Assembly: GCA_023052935.1 (NCBI GenBank)
Contig: CM041292.1
Coordinates: 170,506,900-170,570,899, forward strand
Reading direction: 5' to 3'
Length of the DNA: 64,000 nucleotides
From: Piezodorus guildinii
Lineage: Eukaryota; Arthropoda; Insecta; Hemiptera; Pentatomidae
Every line of letters begins with the position of its first letter. The stretch's first letter is position 1. The position numbers and the translations under genes are program-made. This document shows, in pieces, positions 23,627 through 33,879 of the stretch. Under the pieces are notes generated by a model, which was not told the DNA's origin, ran no database searches, and saw only the letters and a program-made list of their open reading frames with translations.

Positions 23627-24544
23627 AGGCTAGCATCATATGTTTCAAACGATATCTATCAAACGACTTACGTATTGCCGTTGCACTGATCATATTCTTA
23701 TGACCTAAAAATGAGTTCACGACAAACAACATTGACACATTAATGATTGACAATGAAAATCACTGACATTCATGATATAACTCGGCGTAGGCTGATGAGG
23801 ACTTGTATGAGAGACCTTCTAGAAAAAGGATTCATGCTGAATGTCATGAGGCTACAATACTGGGTGCTCAGACAACTCCCTCTCATACACCTTACCATAT
23901 TATGATAACTAATCATTTACTTATGACATTTTTCTTCGCAATTATGAACAGATTAGATCTTCTAACTTCCTCGGCGAACTCATGCATATACAATTTCATT
24001 TTCGTTTTCGAGCTAAAATTACCACACACAAACAAAGACACTTAGTTTACCTTAAAATTTTTATTTGGAAGGAAACCGGTATTATAAATTTTCGTAACTT
24101 TTTCCCTTGCTAGATAATTCATAGTAAACGAAAAGTAAAAACAAATAATTTAGTAGAAATACATAAATTGAGTATAATTTGAAAAATAATAGTAAAAACG
24201 AACCTTCTGCTTTATTTTCGTTAAAATATCTATTCTGGACCATTATGTGCTGCTCCGAAATAAACTATCTCTTTTTAACTTGTTTAACCCAGCTAAATGC
24301 AACATGTCCTGAAAATCAAGAAATTTTACTGAACCTTATCAATTTACTTAATAAAAAATACCCACTTTTTTTAGCTATGAAAAAGTCATTAAACCGTTTT
24401 TCAGAAGAAAAAAGACGAGTGATTGGTCTCTTGAGATATTTTCTATGTTAAATACGAAATAATGAACCAATATTTTATATACATTTTTGGAAAATTGTAT
24501 GTCTAAAAGAAAAACATCAGAATAACAAATTATATAAAGATGTT
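23627..24544. other. unassigned; one unrecognised frame
   Basis: The only sizeable frame is 90 codons at 24179-24451 on the plus strand. It opens with TTG rather than ATG, is rich in Leu, Asn and Cys, and matches no family I recognise. I do not call it a gene. Confidence 0.35.
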
Positions 24545-24659
24545 TTACTTTCACTTACCTATATATGAAATATATCGTAAAACTATTCGAATTCCAGTTT
24601 TCACCGGAAATACTCGTTTTAGGGTCCCGTGATTCCAAATGACCAAGTCCCGCAATAAG

Positions 24660-24697
<38 letters not shown>

Positions 24698-25440
24698 GGG
24701 CACCCATATGTGGTAAGTCTAGCGCAAAAACTAAAAGTCGTAGGAAACTGAAATTTCACATTTAAGAACTATACGTCCGAGATGTTACATCAACTTTTTC
24801 CTCAAAATCAGTAATCAGAAAAACATCGTTATACTATACATTTTGGATCTTTTTCACTATTATCTCAAATAGAGCTCTAAACATTTTGATTGAACTCGCT
24901 ATGTATATGTAAAATTTAATGTGCTTTAATATGATTTAGGTTTCATCCTGATTAAAACTCTGACAGGGCTTGAATGCCGATATTATTAATTTTCTTCCTC
25001 TTAAGTACCCTTAATTTTTTAGATTTAAAAAAAAAAACAGGAACATCATTTTGTTAGCATTGATAAATAACAGCTAAATATGAAAGTTGAGCGAATTTTA
25101 TAAACATCTAAAGGATAAAAGTGCAAACTTATTTTTTTAATGCAATTTTTGTGTTTTTGAACACAAGAATAGTAATATAGATGTATAATATACCGTTGGA
25201 TAGCTAAAGATTTAAGAAAGAATATGATCTACTACACGGAATCGTCAACGTTAATGGAGAGTGATGAAAAGCCGATGAAACTAACTGATTGTTGTAAATA
25301 AAACAAATAGACATTAGTATTAAAATTCAATTTAATTAACTCTTTAACAATTTATTTTAAGCTCTAAATGTATTTAAAAAATTCTTAAATTGATTTTAAC
25401 AACGGAGGTAAGTGAAATTCGTGTGTTGCGCGCACCATTT
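24545..25440 (-). repeat. family A repeat, near complete
   Basis: Runs from 'actttcacttacctatatat' at the left to 'ggtaagtgaaattcgtgtgt' and 'tgcgcgcacca' at the right. It contains the (GT)n tract at 24663-24695 and the standard order of internal blocks. About 0.9 kb, which appears to be full length. Confidence 0.85.
24663..24695. repeat. (GT)n microsatellite inside family A
   Basis: Uninterrupted GT run at the same place as in the family A copies at 49.9 and 56.7 kb, so it is an inherited part of the family that has since changed in length. Confidence 0.9.
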
Positions 25441-26022
25441 GTTTCAAGGTCAAATGTGAATGATTTCTGTTCATTAACGCCTGTACTGAGTTACGTCATA
25501 ATTAATTACTTATAATTTCCTAACGTTGTTCTATGAATTTAGATAGCCATACTTTTTGTAGGAAGTTTGTTTGTTTTTTTTATCTTTTATTTTTATATCC
25601 ACACCTGTCGCTCAGCCCAGGACAATGAGCGGATGTGATATTCGTTTATATAATTGATATGTGAGGCATGAGGGAGATCAATACCCAGTCCTATCTATTC
25701 TTAACTTGAACTTTAAAATGAATTTACTCAAGAAGATCTCTCTGCCTGCTACTTTTGAACATTTTGTTTCCTGGAATATTCATCGTCACCAATTTGTTTA
25801 TACTTGGTGATATGCTCATAAAATGCTATAGAGAGGTCCGAATTTGGTCTTGTATTATATGTTTAACCTCTTGGTTATGGGCCCATTTGTAGGCATTAAG
25901 TTTTTATCTGATTATAGTTACTTGTAGCACCGTATAGAACACAATTTTGATAATAATTTATTTGCTACAGATTCTCTTAATTAGAGAACTATTTTTTTTT
26001 TATATAATAAAATCTTCAGGAA
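25441..26022. other. unassigned sequence
   Basis: Nothing recognised. Confidence 0.4.
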
Positions 26023-26024
26023 CC

Positions 26025-26125
26025 GTCTCTCCTTTTTAATATCGTTTATTTATTCATTAATACAACAATTTATGTTTCGAGGCTTATACGCCTCATCTTC
26101 AGAATTGCTGGTCAGCAAACAAATT
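26025..26125 (-). mobile_element. possible Penelope-like element 3' fragment
   Basis: The minus strand reads 'ctgaagatgaggcgtataag' followed by 'cctcgaaaca'. A GAAGATG...GCC/GGC...CGAAAC hairpin block of this kind is typical of the 3' region of Penelope-like retroelements. No GIY-YIG or RT coding sequence is visible. A second block with this signature is at 61735. Confidence 0.4.
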
Positions 26126-26722
26126 CATATCTTTCAATATTAGTCAAATTTATAAAATATCCTTATATCCTCTAATTTAAATTTAAAACGTATAATTTTT
26201 TTTTTATCTGCTACCCGTAATGGTTATTTCCGATTTACGGTTAGAAATATGAAAAATATGTGAAGTAATTTTACGATAGCCAGTATTTTTCGATTATTTG
26301 AACAAATTAATATTTAATAAAAATAATATCACATGCATTAAATATATAAAGTTGTAATGCCTTTAAGAAAGGTAACAAAGAAATTTCCGATGATTTTTTT
26401 ATTTTATCAGAAACTAGTGAGCCATTCCTGCTCCGCACGGGTGCGGTTTGAATTTAGCGTCATTACGTTTTAGAAAGCACTGTTTGACCAATTTAAAGTG
26501 AATCCCTTTGGGATCATGAGGTCATTAGAGAAGAATAGATGTTCATAAGTTTGTAGGTATAACAATATTTTATTAAAGTTCTTCTTTTGTTGCGTATTCA
26601 ATTTTCTTAAATGTTTGACTTTCCGCACCAAAACGGATTTATAAAAATCCGTCGCGTGGCTTAGAAAGATTTTGCGAAAACTGAAAATCGCGTCATTATT
26701 ATTTATTTATTATTAAAAATCT

Positions 26723-26827
26723 GGTGCGGGCAACACACGACTTTCACTTACCTTCGTTTATAAAATCTGAGTGAAACCATTAAAGAATTTATTAAATTGG
26801 TTTTCGATAGAAACTTGTGTTTTATTA
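26723..26827 (+). repeat. family A repeat, left part interrupted by jockey
   Basis: Head of a plus-strand family A copy (TCTGGTGCGGGCAACACACG). It continues to TTGTGTTTTATTA, where the jockey element is inserted. The remainder resumes at 31443. Compared with the copy at 36606, the two halves join without loss. Confidence 0.9.
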
Positions 26828-26860
26828 TTATTTTTTTTTTTTTTTTTTTAGAAACAATTC

Positions 26861-26866
26861 TTTATT
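26861..26866 (-). promoter_or_regulatory. polyadenylation signal of jockey element
   Basis: AATAAA on the minus strand, about 12 bases before the poly(A) tail of the element. Confidence 0.7.
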
Positions 26867-27106
26867 GAACAATATTACAATCTGTCCAATTTAGGACATT
26901 TTTAATAGGGATAAAGTACAACATTCATACTGCATTCACACGATATATACAAAACAATAAATTTATATAATAATAATACAATATAAATAAATACAAAACA
27001 AAATCAATAAAAATATATACAAAAGTCACTCATACCTATATACAATTCACAAGCATACAGCACGTGAGTGGAGAATCTAGCCAATGCTAGAACTCCAATA
27101 TACATT

Positions 27107-29791
27107 TTACAAGAGGTCTCGAGGCCACTGCCGTTTCAACCTTCTAGGAGGATGGTAAGGATGTGTGGAGCTGGATAAGGATTGAGCTAGGGGATTAGGG
27201 TGATGGATAAGGTTCTGATGGAATTTAGAGAATTTTAATGGTATAAGGTCTAAAATAAATGAAATATTTAGGTCGCGGTGTAAGGTATGATTGGATACAT
27301 AATAAGGAGCATTAACTATTGTTCGGAGGACTTTTGATTGGAAGGATTGAATGCGTTTGATGTTAGAAAATTTAGCTGTCCCCCACAGTTCAAGTCCGTA
27401 GGTCCAGATAGGTTTCAGTACTGTCTTGTATATTAGCAGTTTGTTCTCGATAGATAATTTAGAATTTCTGTTCAGTAGTCTGTATAATTGTCCAAATCGT
27501 CGATTAAGTTCTTGTCGTTTAAGTCTAGTATGCGGGTTCCAAGTTAGTCTTTTGTCCAGAAGGAAGCCAAGATACCGGACTGTGTCGAAGAAAGGAAGCG
27601 GAACGGAGTTAAAGAGAACTGGAGGGCAGGATTGTCTTCGAAGGGTAAAGGTGACATGTCTGCATTTGGATTGATTTACTTTGATTCTCCAGTTGTTACA
27701 CCAGTCTTCAATTTGAGAAAGGTGTGTTTGGAGGCCTGTAGATGCAATTTCGGGATCTAAGTGAGAGGATAGGATAGCTGTGTCATCAGCGTACGTTGCT
27801 AGGAAGGTATTAGGGCAGAGAGGAATATCAGCCGTGTATATATTGTACAGGATAGGACCAAGGACACTACCCTGAGGAACACCGGATTCGACTGGATAAT
27901 AATTGGAATATTCTGCACCACAACGAACTCGGAAGGAGCGGTTTGATAGATAGGATCGGAGGACTAGGTATAAGGATAGGGGTAAATGGTTTTTGAGCTT
28001 AAAGAGCAATCCTGGGTGCCACACCCGGTCAAATGCTTGCGTTATGTCCAGAAATGCACCCGAGCAGTACTCCTTGTTCTCAAGGGCAGAGGAAATATGG
28101 TCAACGACTCGGAGCCCTTGCTGAACGGTTGAATGTTGGGAACGGAATCCAAATTGATGGGAAGGAATAGTGTGGGATTCTAATAACGGTAATATTCGTT
28201 TGAGGAGGATTTTTTCAAAGATTTTTGAAAGGATTGGGAGTAGGCTGATAGGTCTATATGATGTCGTAGTGTTAGGAGGTTTACCTGGTTTTAGGAAGAC
28301 AATTATTGTGGAATGTTTCCATAAGAGAGGAAAATGAGTAGTGCGTAGAATGGAGTTGTAAATATATGTAAGAAATATAACGGCTTTAGATGGAAGCTGT
28401 CTGAGAATCTGAGGAGTGAGGAGATCGTATCCAGGAGATTTACGGAGTGCAAGTTTTCGGAGAAGATATTTGACCTCAGAGGGATTAACTCCTTTAGGAG
28501 GTAATGAAAGCGAGATTGGAGACTGAAGGAACTGTTCCACTACTGAAGTGTGGTTTGGATTGGATTCTGGATGAGGTGTGAAGACTTGGGAAACGTATTT
28601 GGCAAGTTCCTCGGCTTTGTCTTCATCAGACGCAGCCCAGGAACCATTACTACGACGGAGGGGATGGGAAATATGGTGGGATTTTAGAATTTTCTTGGTG
28701 ACATTCCACAGGGAATTGTCACAAGCCGAAAGAGAAGAAAGGAAGGAACTAAAGAATTGGGAACGGAAGGTCGCCAACTCCCTCTTTAATTGTCTACAAT
28801 AAAAGTTATAGGAGCGGCGATCTGTGGGGTGACGGGTGCGTTGCCATAAGGATCTGGATCGGCGTTTGGTGCGGATGAGGTCTATGAGGTGTTGTGGTAA
28901 ATGATTTTGGTTATGACTTATCTGGGAGTGCTTGTGAGAGGAGGCAGTCCAAACAGCTTGTTGAATAGCGATGGTGAAGGAGTTTACGGCATCGTCAAGG
29001 TCATCTAGAGTTTTGAGTTTCACTCTGAGGTCAATATCACTGGTCAGGATTTGGCGAAAAAGGTCCCAGTTTACTGGTCCTCTGATAAATGACGGTGGGG
29101 TGGGTTTAGGAATAGGAATTAGGGATACTTTAAGGAGCAATGGACTATGGTCAGAGGACAGTTCATCAAGGCGAGTCACCGACATGTTTAGGGAGCCTAA
29201 TCCGCTGTGAATGAAGAAGTCAAGGATGTCAGGATTACGGTTAGGATCAGTTGGCCAGTAGGTAGGGGAGTCAGGAGGCAGGAGGTTGAAACGTCTAGAG
29301 CTGAGTGCAGACTGTAAATTCCGCCCACGACAATTCGTGGATCTGCAACCCCATTGTTGGTTCTTAGCATTCATGTCTGCACCCAGAATGAAGTGGTTTC
29401 CTAAGGCATTGAGGAAGGATTCGAATAGAATGTCGGAGATGGAATGTTTAGGAGGGCAGTACGCTGATGCGAGGGTGATCGGAAAAGAAAAAGTCTTGAT
29501 TACTATGGCGGTGCATTGTAGGAAATCATAGGAGGGAACTGGGAGTATATGGTGGGAGAGGGACTGGTGCACAATGACAGCAGTACCGGCATGGGCTTTT
29601 CCGTCAGGGTGGTCTGTACGGTATGTTACGTATTGCGGTATTTTAAAGAACTGTTTAGTGGTTAGTATAGTTTCAGTAATAAGTGCTACATCAACGTTTT
29701 TGTCTTGCAATAAAGCTGTAAGTTCGTCAGTGTGATTTCTAACACCATTCGCATTCCAAAGGAGAATGGACAAGGAGTTAGGTGTAGTCAT
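27107..29791 (-). CDS. jockey ORF2: endonuclease and reverse transcriptase
   Basis: Intact 894-residue ORF2, the usual length for jockey elements (about 900). It nicks target DNA and copies the element RNA onto the nick. Residues 6-225 are the APE-type endonuclease: WNANG at 12-16, E40, the GADMN box with D139, D188/D191, and SDH at 213-215, so the catalytic set appears complete. Residues ~430-710 are the reverse transcriptase: FLDITQAFDRVWH (580-592) with D582 and D588, GVPQGSVLGP at 637-646, and YADD at 667-670. The C-terminal 180 residues follow the jockey pattern (RYLGFLLD, TYGLELWG) with no RNase H domain. The ATG at 29791 immediately follows the ORF1 stop TAA, in the same frame, so translation probably relies on reinitiation or coupling with ORF1. 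No stop or frameshift is visible, so it could be functional. Confidence 0.96.
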   Translation of the reverse strand: MTTPNSLSILLWNANGVRNHTDELTALLQDKNVDVALITETILTTKQFFKIPQYVTYRTDHPDGKAHAGTAVIVHQSLSHHILPVPSYDFLQCTAIVIKTFSFPITLASAYCPPKHSISDILFESFLNALGNHFILGADMNAKNQQWGCRSTNCRGRNLQSALSSRRFNLLPPDSPTYWPTDPNRNPDILDFFIHSGLGSLNMSVTRLDELSSDHSPLLLKVSLIPIPKPTPPSFIRGPVNWDLFRQILTSDIDLRVKLKTLDDLDDAVNSFTIAIQQAVWTASSHKHSQISHNQNHLPQHLIDLIRTKRRSRSLWQRTRHPTDRRSYNFYCRQLKRELATFRSQFFSSFLSSLSACDNSLWNVTKKILKSHHISHPLRRSNGSWAASDEDKAEELAKYVSQVFTPHPESNPNHTSVVEQFLQSPISLSLPPKGVNPSEVKYLLRKLALRKSPGYDLLTPQILRQLPSKAVIFLTYIYNSILRTTHFPLLWKHSTIIVFLKPGKPPNTTTSYRPISLLPILSKIFEKILLKRILPLLESHTIPSHQFGFRSQHSTVQQGLRVVDHISSALENKEYCSGAFLDITQAFDRVWHPGLLFKLKNHLPLSLYLVLRSYLSNRSFRVRCGAEYSNYYPVESGVPQGSVLGPILYNIYTADIPLCPNTFLATYADDTAILSSHLDPEIASTGLQTHLSQIEDWCNNWRIKVNQSKCRHVTFTLRRQSCPPVLFNSVPLPFFDTVRYLGFLLDKRLTWNPHTRLKRQELNRRFGQLYRLLNRNSKLSIENKLLIYKTVLKPIWTYGLELWGTAKFSNIKRIQSFQSKVLRTIVNAPYYVSNHTLHRDLNISFILDLIPLKFSKFHQNLIHHPNPLAQSLSSSTHPYHPPRRLKRQWPRDLL

Positions 29792-31103
29792 TTAAGGATT
29801 TTTTAAGGAAGGGATTAAATTTGATACGAGATTAGTGAGTAGTGATATTAGCGGCATAACAAGAGATTTGATTTCAGTGATGAAGGATGTCATCAAACTT
29901 GTAAGGTTTGTGACATTTGATGGAGGAGGAATATGAGAAATTTGATGCGGATGAGGTTTTTGAGGGTTGGGTAAATTTTGAGGAATAGGTGGTTGTGGAA
30001 GGGGTTCAGGATTTTGAAGTATGCGTTGTTCCGGCAGGGCCTCTTTGTTCTGGTTCCCACCTCCAAGTAGATGGGCAAATGTTACATTGGAATCAATTGT
30101 TTTTGAAGGTTGTCGTCTGCTTCTGATCGGTTCAGCTGTTTCATCCAGATTCTGAGGTTTTTGGTATCTGCTTTTGAGGTTCTTGTAGATTTGACATCCC
30201 TTGTAGTTAGCCGGGTGGTCCTCTAGGCACAGAGCACATACAGCGGGTGTTGATCTTTAATCGTGTACATTCTTCTGATTTATGTTGCTCACCGCATTTC
30301 ACACAGCGTGGTGTGTGGTGACAGTAAGTTCTCGTATGACCATATGCCTGACAATTATGGCACTGAACTATTTCTTTCTTAGTGTAAGGTTTCTCAACTC
30401 TTACACTAGTATAGTACAACCTATTGAGGTCGTAAATTTTTTCAACTCCTGCTGATGGTTCCAAGTCCACGAAGAATAGAGGCAGTGGAATTTTATCTTT
30501 TAGGACATTAGTCACTTGCCGCACTTTATAGCCTATCTCCGTCAGTTCTTCTTTGATAGCTGTAACTGGTGTCGAAGGGTGTAGGTTTCTAATTACAACC
30601 CTTAAAGCTCTCTCCTGGCGCAACTGATAGGTATGAAAATCAGCTTTGGTCTCAGTCAGATATTTCACTATTTTTCTGTAGCTTTCGGCGGTAGTCGGGG
30701 ATATTTTAGTATCATTGGTTCTACTTATACAAGAATAACTATTAGGATCAGTTACTTTGTTTAAATGCGCACACATCAGTTGAAAATTTTTAATATTTTT
30801 AACAAATATTGGTGGAGGTAGTGGTTCCCTGGGTATAGGAGAAGATTCCATGGTTTCTTTTTCATTTTGGAGGATCTGAAATGGATTCGGTGTAAAAAAC
30901 GGCGATTCATCAGTTAATCCTTGTGATGATGTGCTAGGCTGTGGTTCAGATCTTAAAGAGGTAGCTGAAGCGGTCGCTGGTGGATTCATTTTTTTATTAT
31001 TTTCACGGCGAGGTCTCTGTTTTGTAGGGGACGAGTTTGAACCTGCAGATCTAGATCTTTTACTTGTAGCTTTTGAGGACATAACTTGATGGAAATATCT
31101 CAT
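29792..31103 (-). pseudogene. jockey ORF1 (gag-like), single frameshift
   Basis: Nucleic-acid-binding ORF1 protein. The first frame gives 298 residues: a basic Ser-rich start, a pre-C2HC domain (about 95-245), and two zinc knuckles, C248-X2-C-X4-H-X4-C261 and C267-X2-C-X3-H-X4-C279. It ends early at 30207. In the next frame the third knuckle, CALCLEDHPANYKGC (CX2CX3HX6C), follows directly, then a Pro/Gln/Asn-rich tail ending LIPSLKNP and TAA at 29794-29792. The three knuckle patterns in this order are the jockey signature. The shift lies at about 30250-30256 and equals one surplus base; the corrected length would be 436 codons. It may be a real mutation or a sequencing error. The first ATG (31103) was chosen; a second at codon 8 (MSSKATSK) is equally plausible. 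Confidence 0.9.
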
Positions 31104-31429
31104 TGATTAAAAAGAAAAAAAGAAAAAAAATAAATAATGGGATGAGAATGAGAAGGAAAGATAATAAAAGAAAGATAAGCTAAAGAAAAGCAAGCCCGAG
31201 CTTGCCGAGCTAACGGCAATCAGCTGATCAGTGACCCTCCTTTCGCTTTTCGCGATTCTACAAAGTAAATTATAACTTTGCTTACCGATATTTCTCCAAT
31301 ATTCACTGCTGTGGTTTTCTTGAAGTCTAGTGATGTTTTCCAGACTGAACTCAAGCGAATTCCTACTGAAAAGAGCAAAAATCTGAGAGACGAAGTAAGT
31401 ATGACTGTTATCATCGAGCGCATCAGCTG
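31104..31429 (-). promoter_or_regulatory. jockey 5' UTR, presumed internal promoter
   Basis: 326 bp between the 5' target duplication and the ORF1 start, beginning CAGCTGATGCGC on the minus strand. Jockey elements carry an internal promoter in this region, so this is its expected place. An initiator-like TCAGTC occurs on the minus strand near 31345, about 85 bases inside the element; whether it is used is unknown. Confidence 0.55.
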
Positions 31430-31442
31430 TTGTGTTTTATTA

Positions 31443-31957
31443 AAAAATCTACCATATCATTATCTAAAATATTGTAATAAGTTAGTTTTATCGGCTTTTC
31501 ATCACTCTTTATTAACTTTTACAAGCTTGTGTATAAGACAATATTTTTTTCTAAAACCTTTAGCTTTCCAACGGTATATTATACATCTATATTACTGTTC
31601 TTATTTCCAAAAACGAAAAATTGCATTAAAAAAATATTTTTTTTCAGTTTTCTCGCTCAACTTGCATATTTAACAGTTAATTATCAATGCTAACATATAG
31701 TTATTTTTATAGAATCTACAGAATTAAAGGTACTATAGTGGAAGAAAATATCAGGTTTTAAGCCCTCTCATATCATTTCAATCAGAATGAAACCTACATA
31801 TTAAAGCCCACTAAATTTTACACCGGGAGTTACCAAACACACGCACAGAACTTTTTCCGGGACTTGGTCATTTGGACTCAGGGGACACTAAAACTTGTAT
31901 TTTAAATTTTCGAAATGTTCACGATCTTTCATATATAGGTAAGTAAAAGTAAAAATG
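31443..31957 (+). repeat. family A repeat, right part after jockey
   Basis: Continuation of the copy begun at 26723. It has 'ttatctaaaatattgtaata', 'gctttccaacggtatattat' and the tail 'tatataggtaagtaaaagta'. The block holding the (GT)n and neighbouring sequence is shortened here. Confidence 0.88.
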
Positions 31958-31974
31958 TTAATTTATGAATCTAT

Positions 31975-32260
31975 TAATACTTTTTATTGGGGACACCTGT
32001 GTCATTGTGGCTTAGCCTTCTATGCCCAAAGTCGCGGGTCAAACCTTCAGATGGCCCTAGGATTTTTAAATGGAAGTAAGAAATCCTTAGTTATACCGTC
32101 CAGAGGAGGAGACGTAAAAAGGTGGTCCCGAGCAGGTGCGATGTCAGGTACTCGTTTAGATCCCTATCCTAATCAAACATAGATAGGAAAACGTTAGGGC
32201 TTCCACCGTAGAATCATCCGATTAGGTTTAACTTGTTACATTATATTTTTTCTATGATCG
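31975..32260 (+). mobile_element. SINE family 1, nearly full length
   Basis: Starts near 'ggggacacctgtgtcattgt', then the tRNA-like 'ggcttagccttctatgccc' and a degraded B box (cgcgggtcaaacc). The body has 'ggaggagacgtaaaaaggtg' and 'gatccctatcctaatcaaac', and the end is 'ccgattaggtttaacttgtt'. The body aligns with the reverse complement of 17484-17650 and 61335-61620. It lies just beyond a family A end. A duplication was not resolved. Confidence 0.7.
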
Positions 32261-32489
32261 TTCGCATCGTATGGAAAGAATATGATTTTTAAGATTCTTT
32301 ATGGTGGCAACACTGAATCATCATTTCGACATTACATATAACTTGTGTTCATAAGTTTATTCACTTATAACAAATGTCTTTTTTCTATTCTAAAATGTTT
32401 CGCTTTCTAACAATTATAGAATGAGATTGCCTAGTTAATAATATGTATTGATATTTAATAATAACTTCCTTTGTCCATTAAAATATTTA

Positions 32490-32745
32490 CAACCCTACAA
32501 AGGACTAAACCAGTACCGACAAAGGAACCCTCACCTGTACTTAGGGCACAATACCCAATACCTTCATTACTAATCAGAACACTCCCTTTGACCGCCTCTG
32601 CCGCCTCCTCATCTCCCTACAATCCCTCGCTATATCTACCCTACAGATCCTCAGAACTAATCAATCTTGTTGTAACATTATTTGTGTCAAGCCCATCGAA
32701 GGAGGCCTAGGAATGTACGCATGTAGTAATCCACAACACAGTTTA
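32490..32745 (+). repeat. dispersed repeat B, copy 2
   Basis: Partner of 11600-11862 (inverted). A plus-strand frame of 79 codons spans most of it, but the other copy does not keep that frame, so coding is unlikely. Confidence 0.6.
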
Positions 32746-33200
32746 TATCGTCTCTACCACGTCAAATTAACAAACGTGAAAAAAATCGGTATTTTTTAGG
32801 TTGTTGTTTTTATTTTTTGGCTCCTATGCTTAGGGCAAGACACGCCTTGTGGCAAATCGTCGAATCCAAAACCATATCAGGAACGCGGGAAACTACTTGA
32901 GCAAAAGCATTTTTTTGGAAAAAGGCTGATTTTGGGCTCACCATTATAGGTTCATTTTAGCTTTTACCGATTTTCACATTCGTTAGTTCGACCTTTTAGG
33001 GACGATATGATGTAGATTTATTTCATACAATAAATGTGATATCTAAATATCTTGATTCATTAACTTAGCGGCATATAAGTCTTTAATACTACTCATATTA
33101 CCGTAATAATTTGGTGATGACTTGATAACAAAGAATTTCATTTTTCCTTCTAAAGCATAAATTAATTACAATGTATTTTCCTTATTAAATTTTAAGTAAC
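32746..33200. other. unassigned sequence
   Basis: Nothing recognised. Confidence 0.4.
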
Positions 33201-33210
33201 AATATCCTAA

Positions 33211-33545
33211 ATGATAGTTAAAACCGTATTAAAAACACCGTCTTGTGGTTTAGAAGGAGTTCGAGGAAAGCAAAAATCACGATGTCATTTTATATTTAGA
33301 GAGATTACCAAATGTACACATATGTGCAAAGCCACCTTAAAATTCCAAAACTCGACGAAAGTTGATCCTGATATTAGAATGGACAATATAGGTCGTTATC
33401 CCCCCAAAAAATCTTTTTATATAGGACGATAAAAATTTTATTATATGTACTTGTTACATTTGTGAAAAATGTGAGGAGACTGTATGTGCAGAATGCATGA
33501 TTTTACATTTCATTCATAAATTACCACTAAAAATCAGCGGCGACA
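33211..33545 (+). pseudogene. cysteine-rich coding relic, family unknown
   Basis: A 73-codon frame (RCHFIFREITKCTHMCKA near its middle) is followed in another frame by CYICEKCEETVCAECMILHF and IHK. The second block has a C-X2-C-X4-C-X2-C-X3-H-X2-H spacing like half of a B-box or the cysteine-rich tail of some transposases such as piggyBac. Frames are broken and there is no catalytic domain, so neither identity is established. Confidence 0.3.
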
Positions 33546-33599
33546 GATGTAGACGTTATTTTCTCTTCATACAATGAGAATAATTAACAGTTACCCTCG

Positions 33600-33735
33600 A
33601 TTCTCTAAAATATCCACCATGATTGCAGACCTAAAACTTCCCTCAATTCAAAATCTAGTTTTATCCCAAACCGAGAGTTATTTTAGAAAAACCAACTCTG
33701 AACCCGCTAATAAAAGAAATAGATGATTACAATAA
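33600..33735 (+). pseudogene. LINE C-terminal relic, sister of 16760-17150
   Basis: Reads STMIADLKLPSIQNLV then SYFRKTNSEPANKRNR and a stop. This matches the STTMIAHL...SEPTNKRY end of the relic at 16760-17150. Only the last 45 or so codons remain. Confidence 0.6.
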
Positions 33736-33879
33736 ACACTCTCTTAAACGCTACATACAAAAAAGGACAAAAGATTAATTTTTAAATTCATAATGTGTAT
33801 TATAACTTTTTACCAGATTATTAATAAATTTAACTTAAACAATATTATACGCATGCATGTACATATATTTTAATGTATT

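Larger units (their letters stand above)
26828..31429 (-). mobile_element. full-length jockey-clade LINE
   Basis: A 4602-bp insertion flanked by a perfect 13-bp duplication TTGTGTTTTATTA (26815-26827 and 31430-31442). On the minus strand it has a 5' UTR of 326 bp, ORF1, ORF2, a 3' UTR of about 280 bp with an AATAAA signal (26861-26866), and a poly(A) tail (T run at 26831-26849). ORF layout, the pre-C2HC domain with three zinc knuckles, the APE-type endonuclease and the YADD polymerase without RNase H place it in the jockey clade. It lies inside a family A repeat. One ORF1 frameshift is the only obvious lesion. A truncated sister copy is at 5711-6236. Confidence 0.96.

Noticed and set aside
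24179..24451. 90-codon frame as a small gene
   Set aside because: It starts with TTG, has no recognisable domain, lies in low-complexity AT-rich DNA and has no supporting promoter or homologue that I can see.
31278..31673. 131-codon plus-strand frame
   Set aside because: It spans the jockey 5' UTR, the target duplication and family A sequence, so it is a chimeric chance frame.
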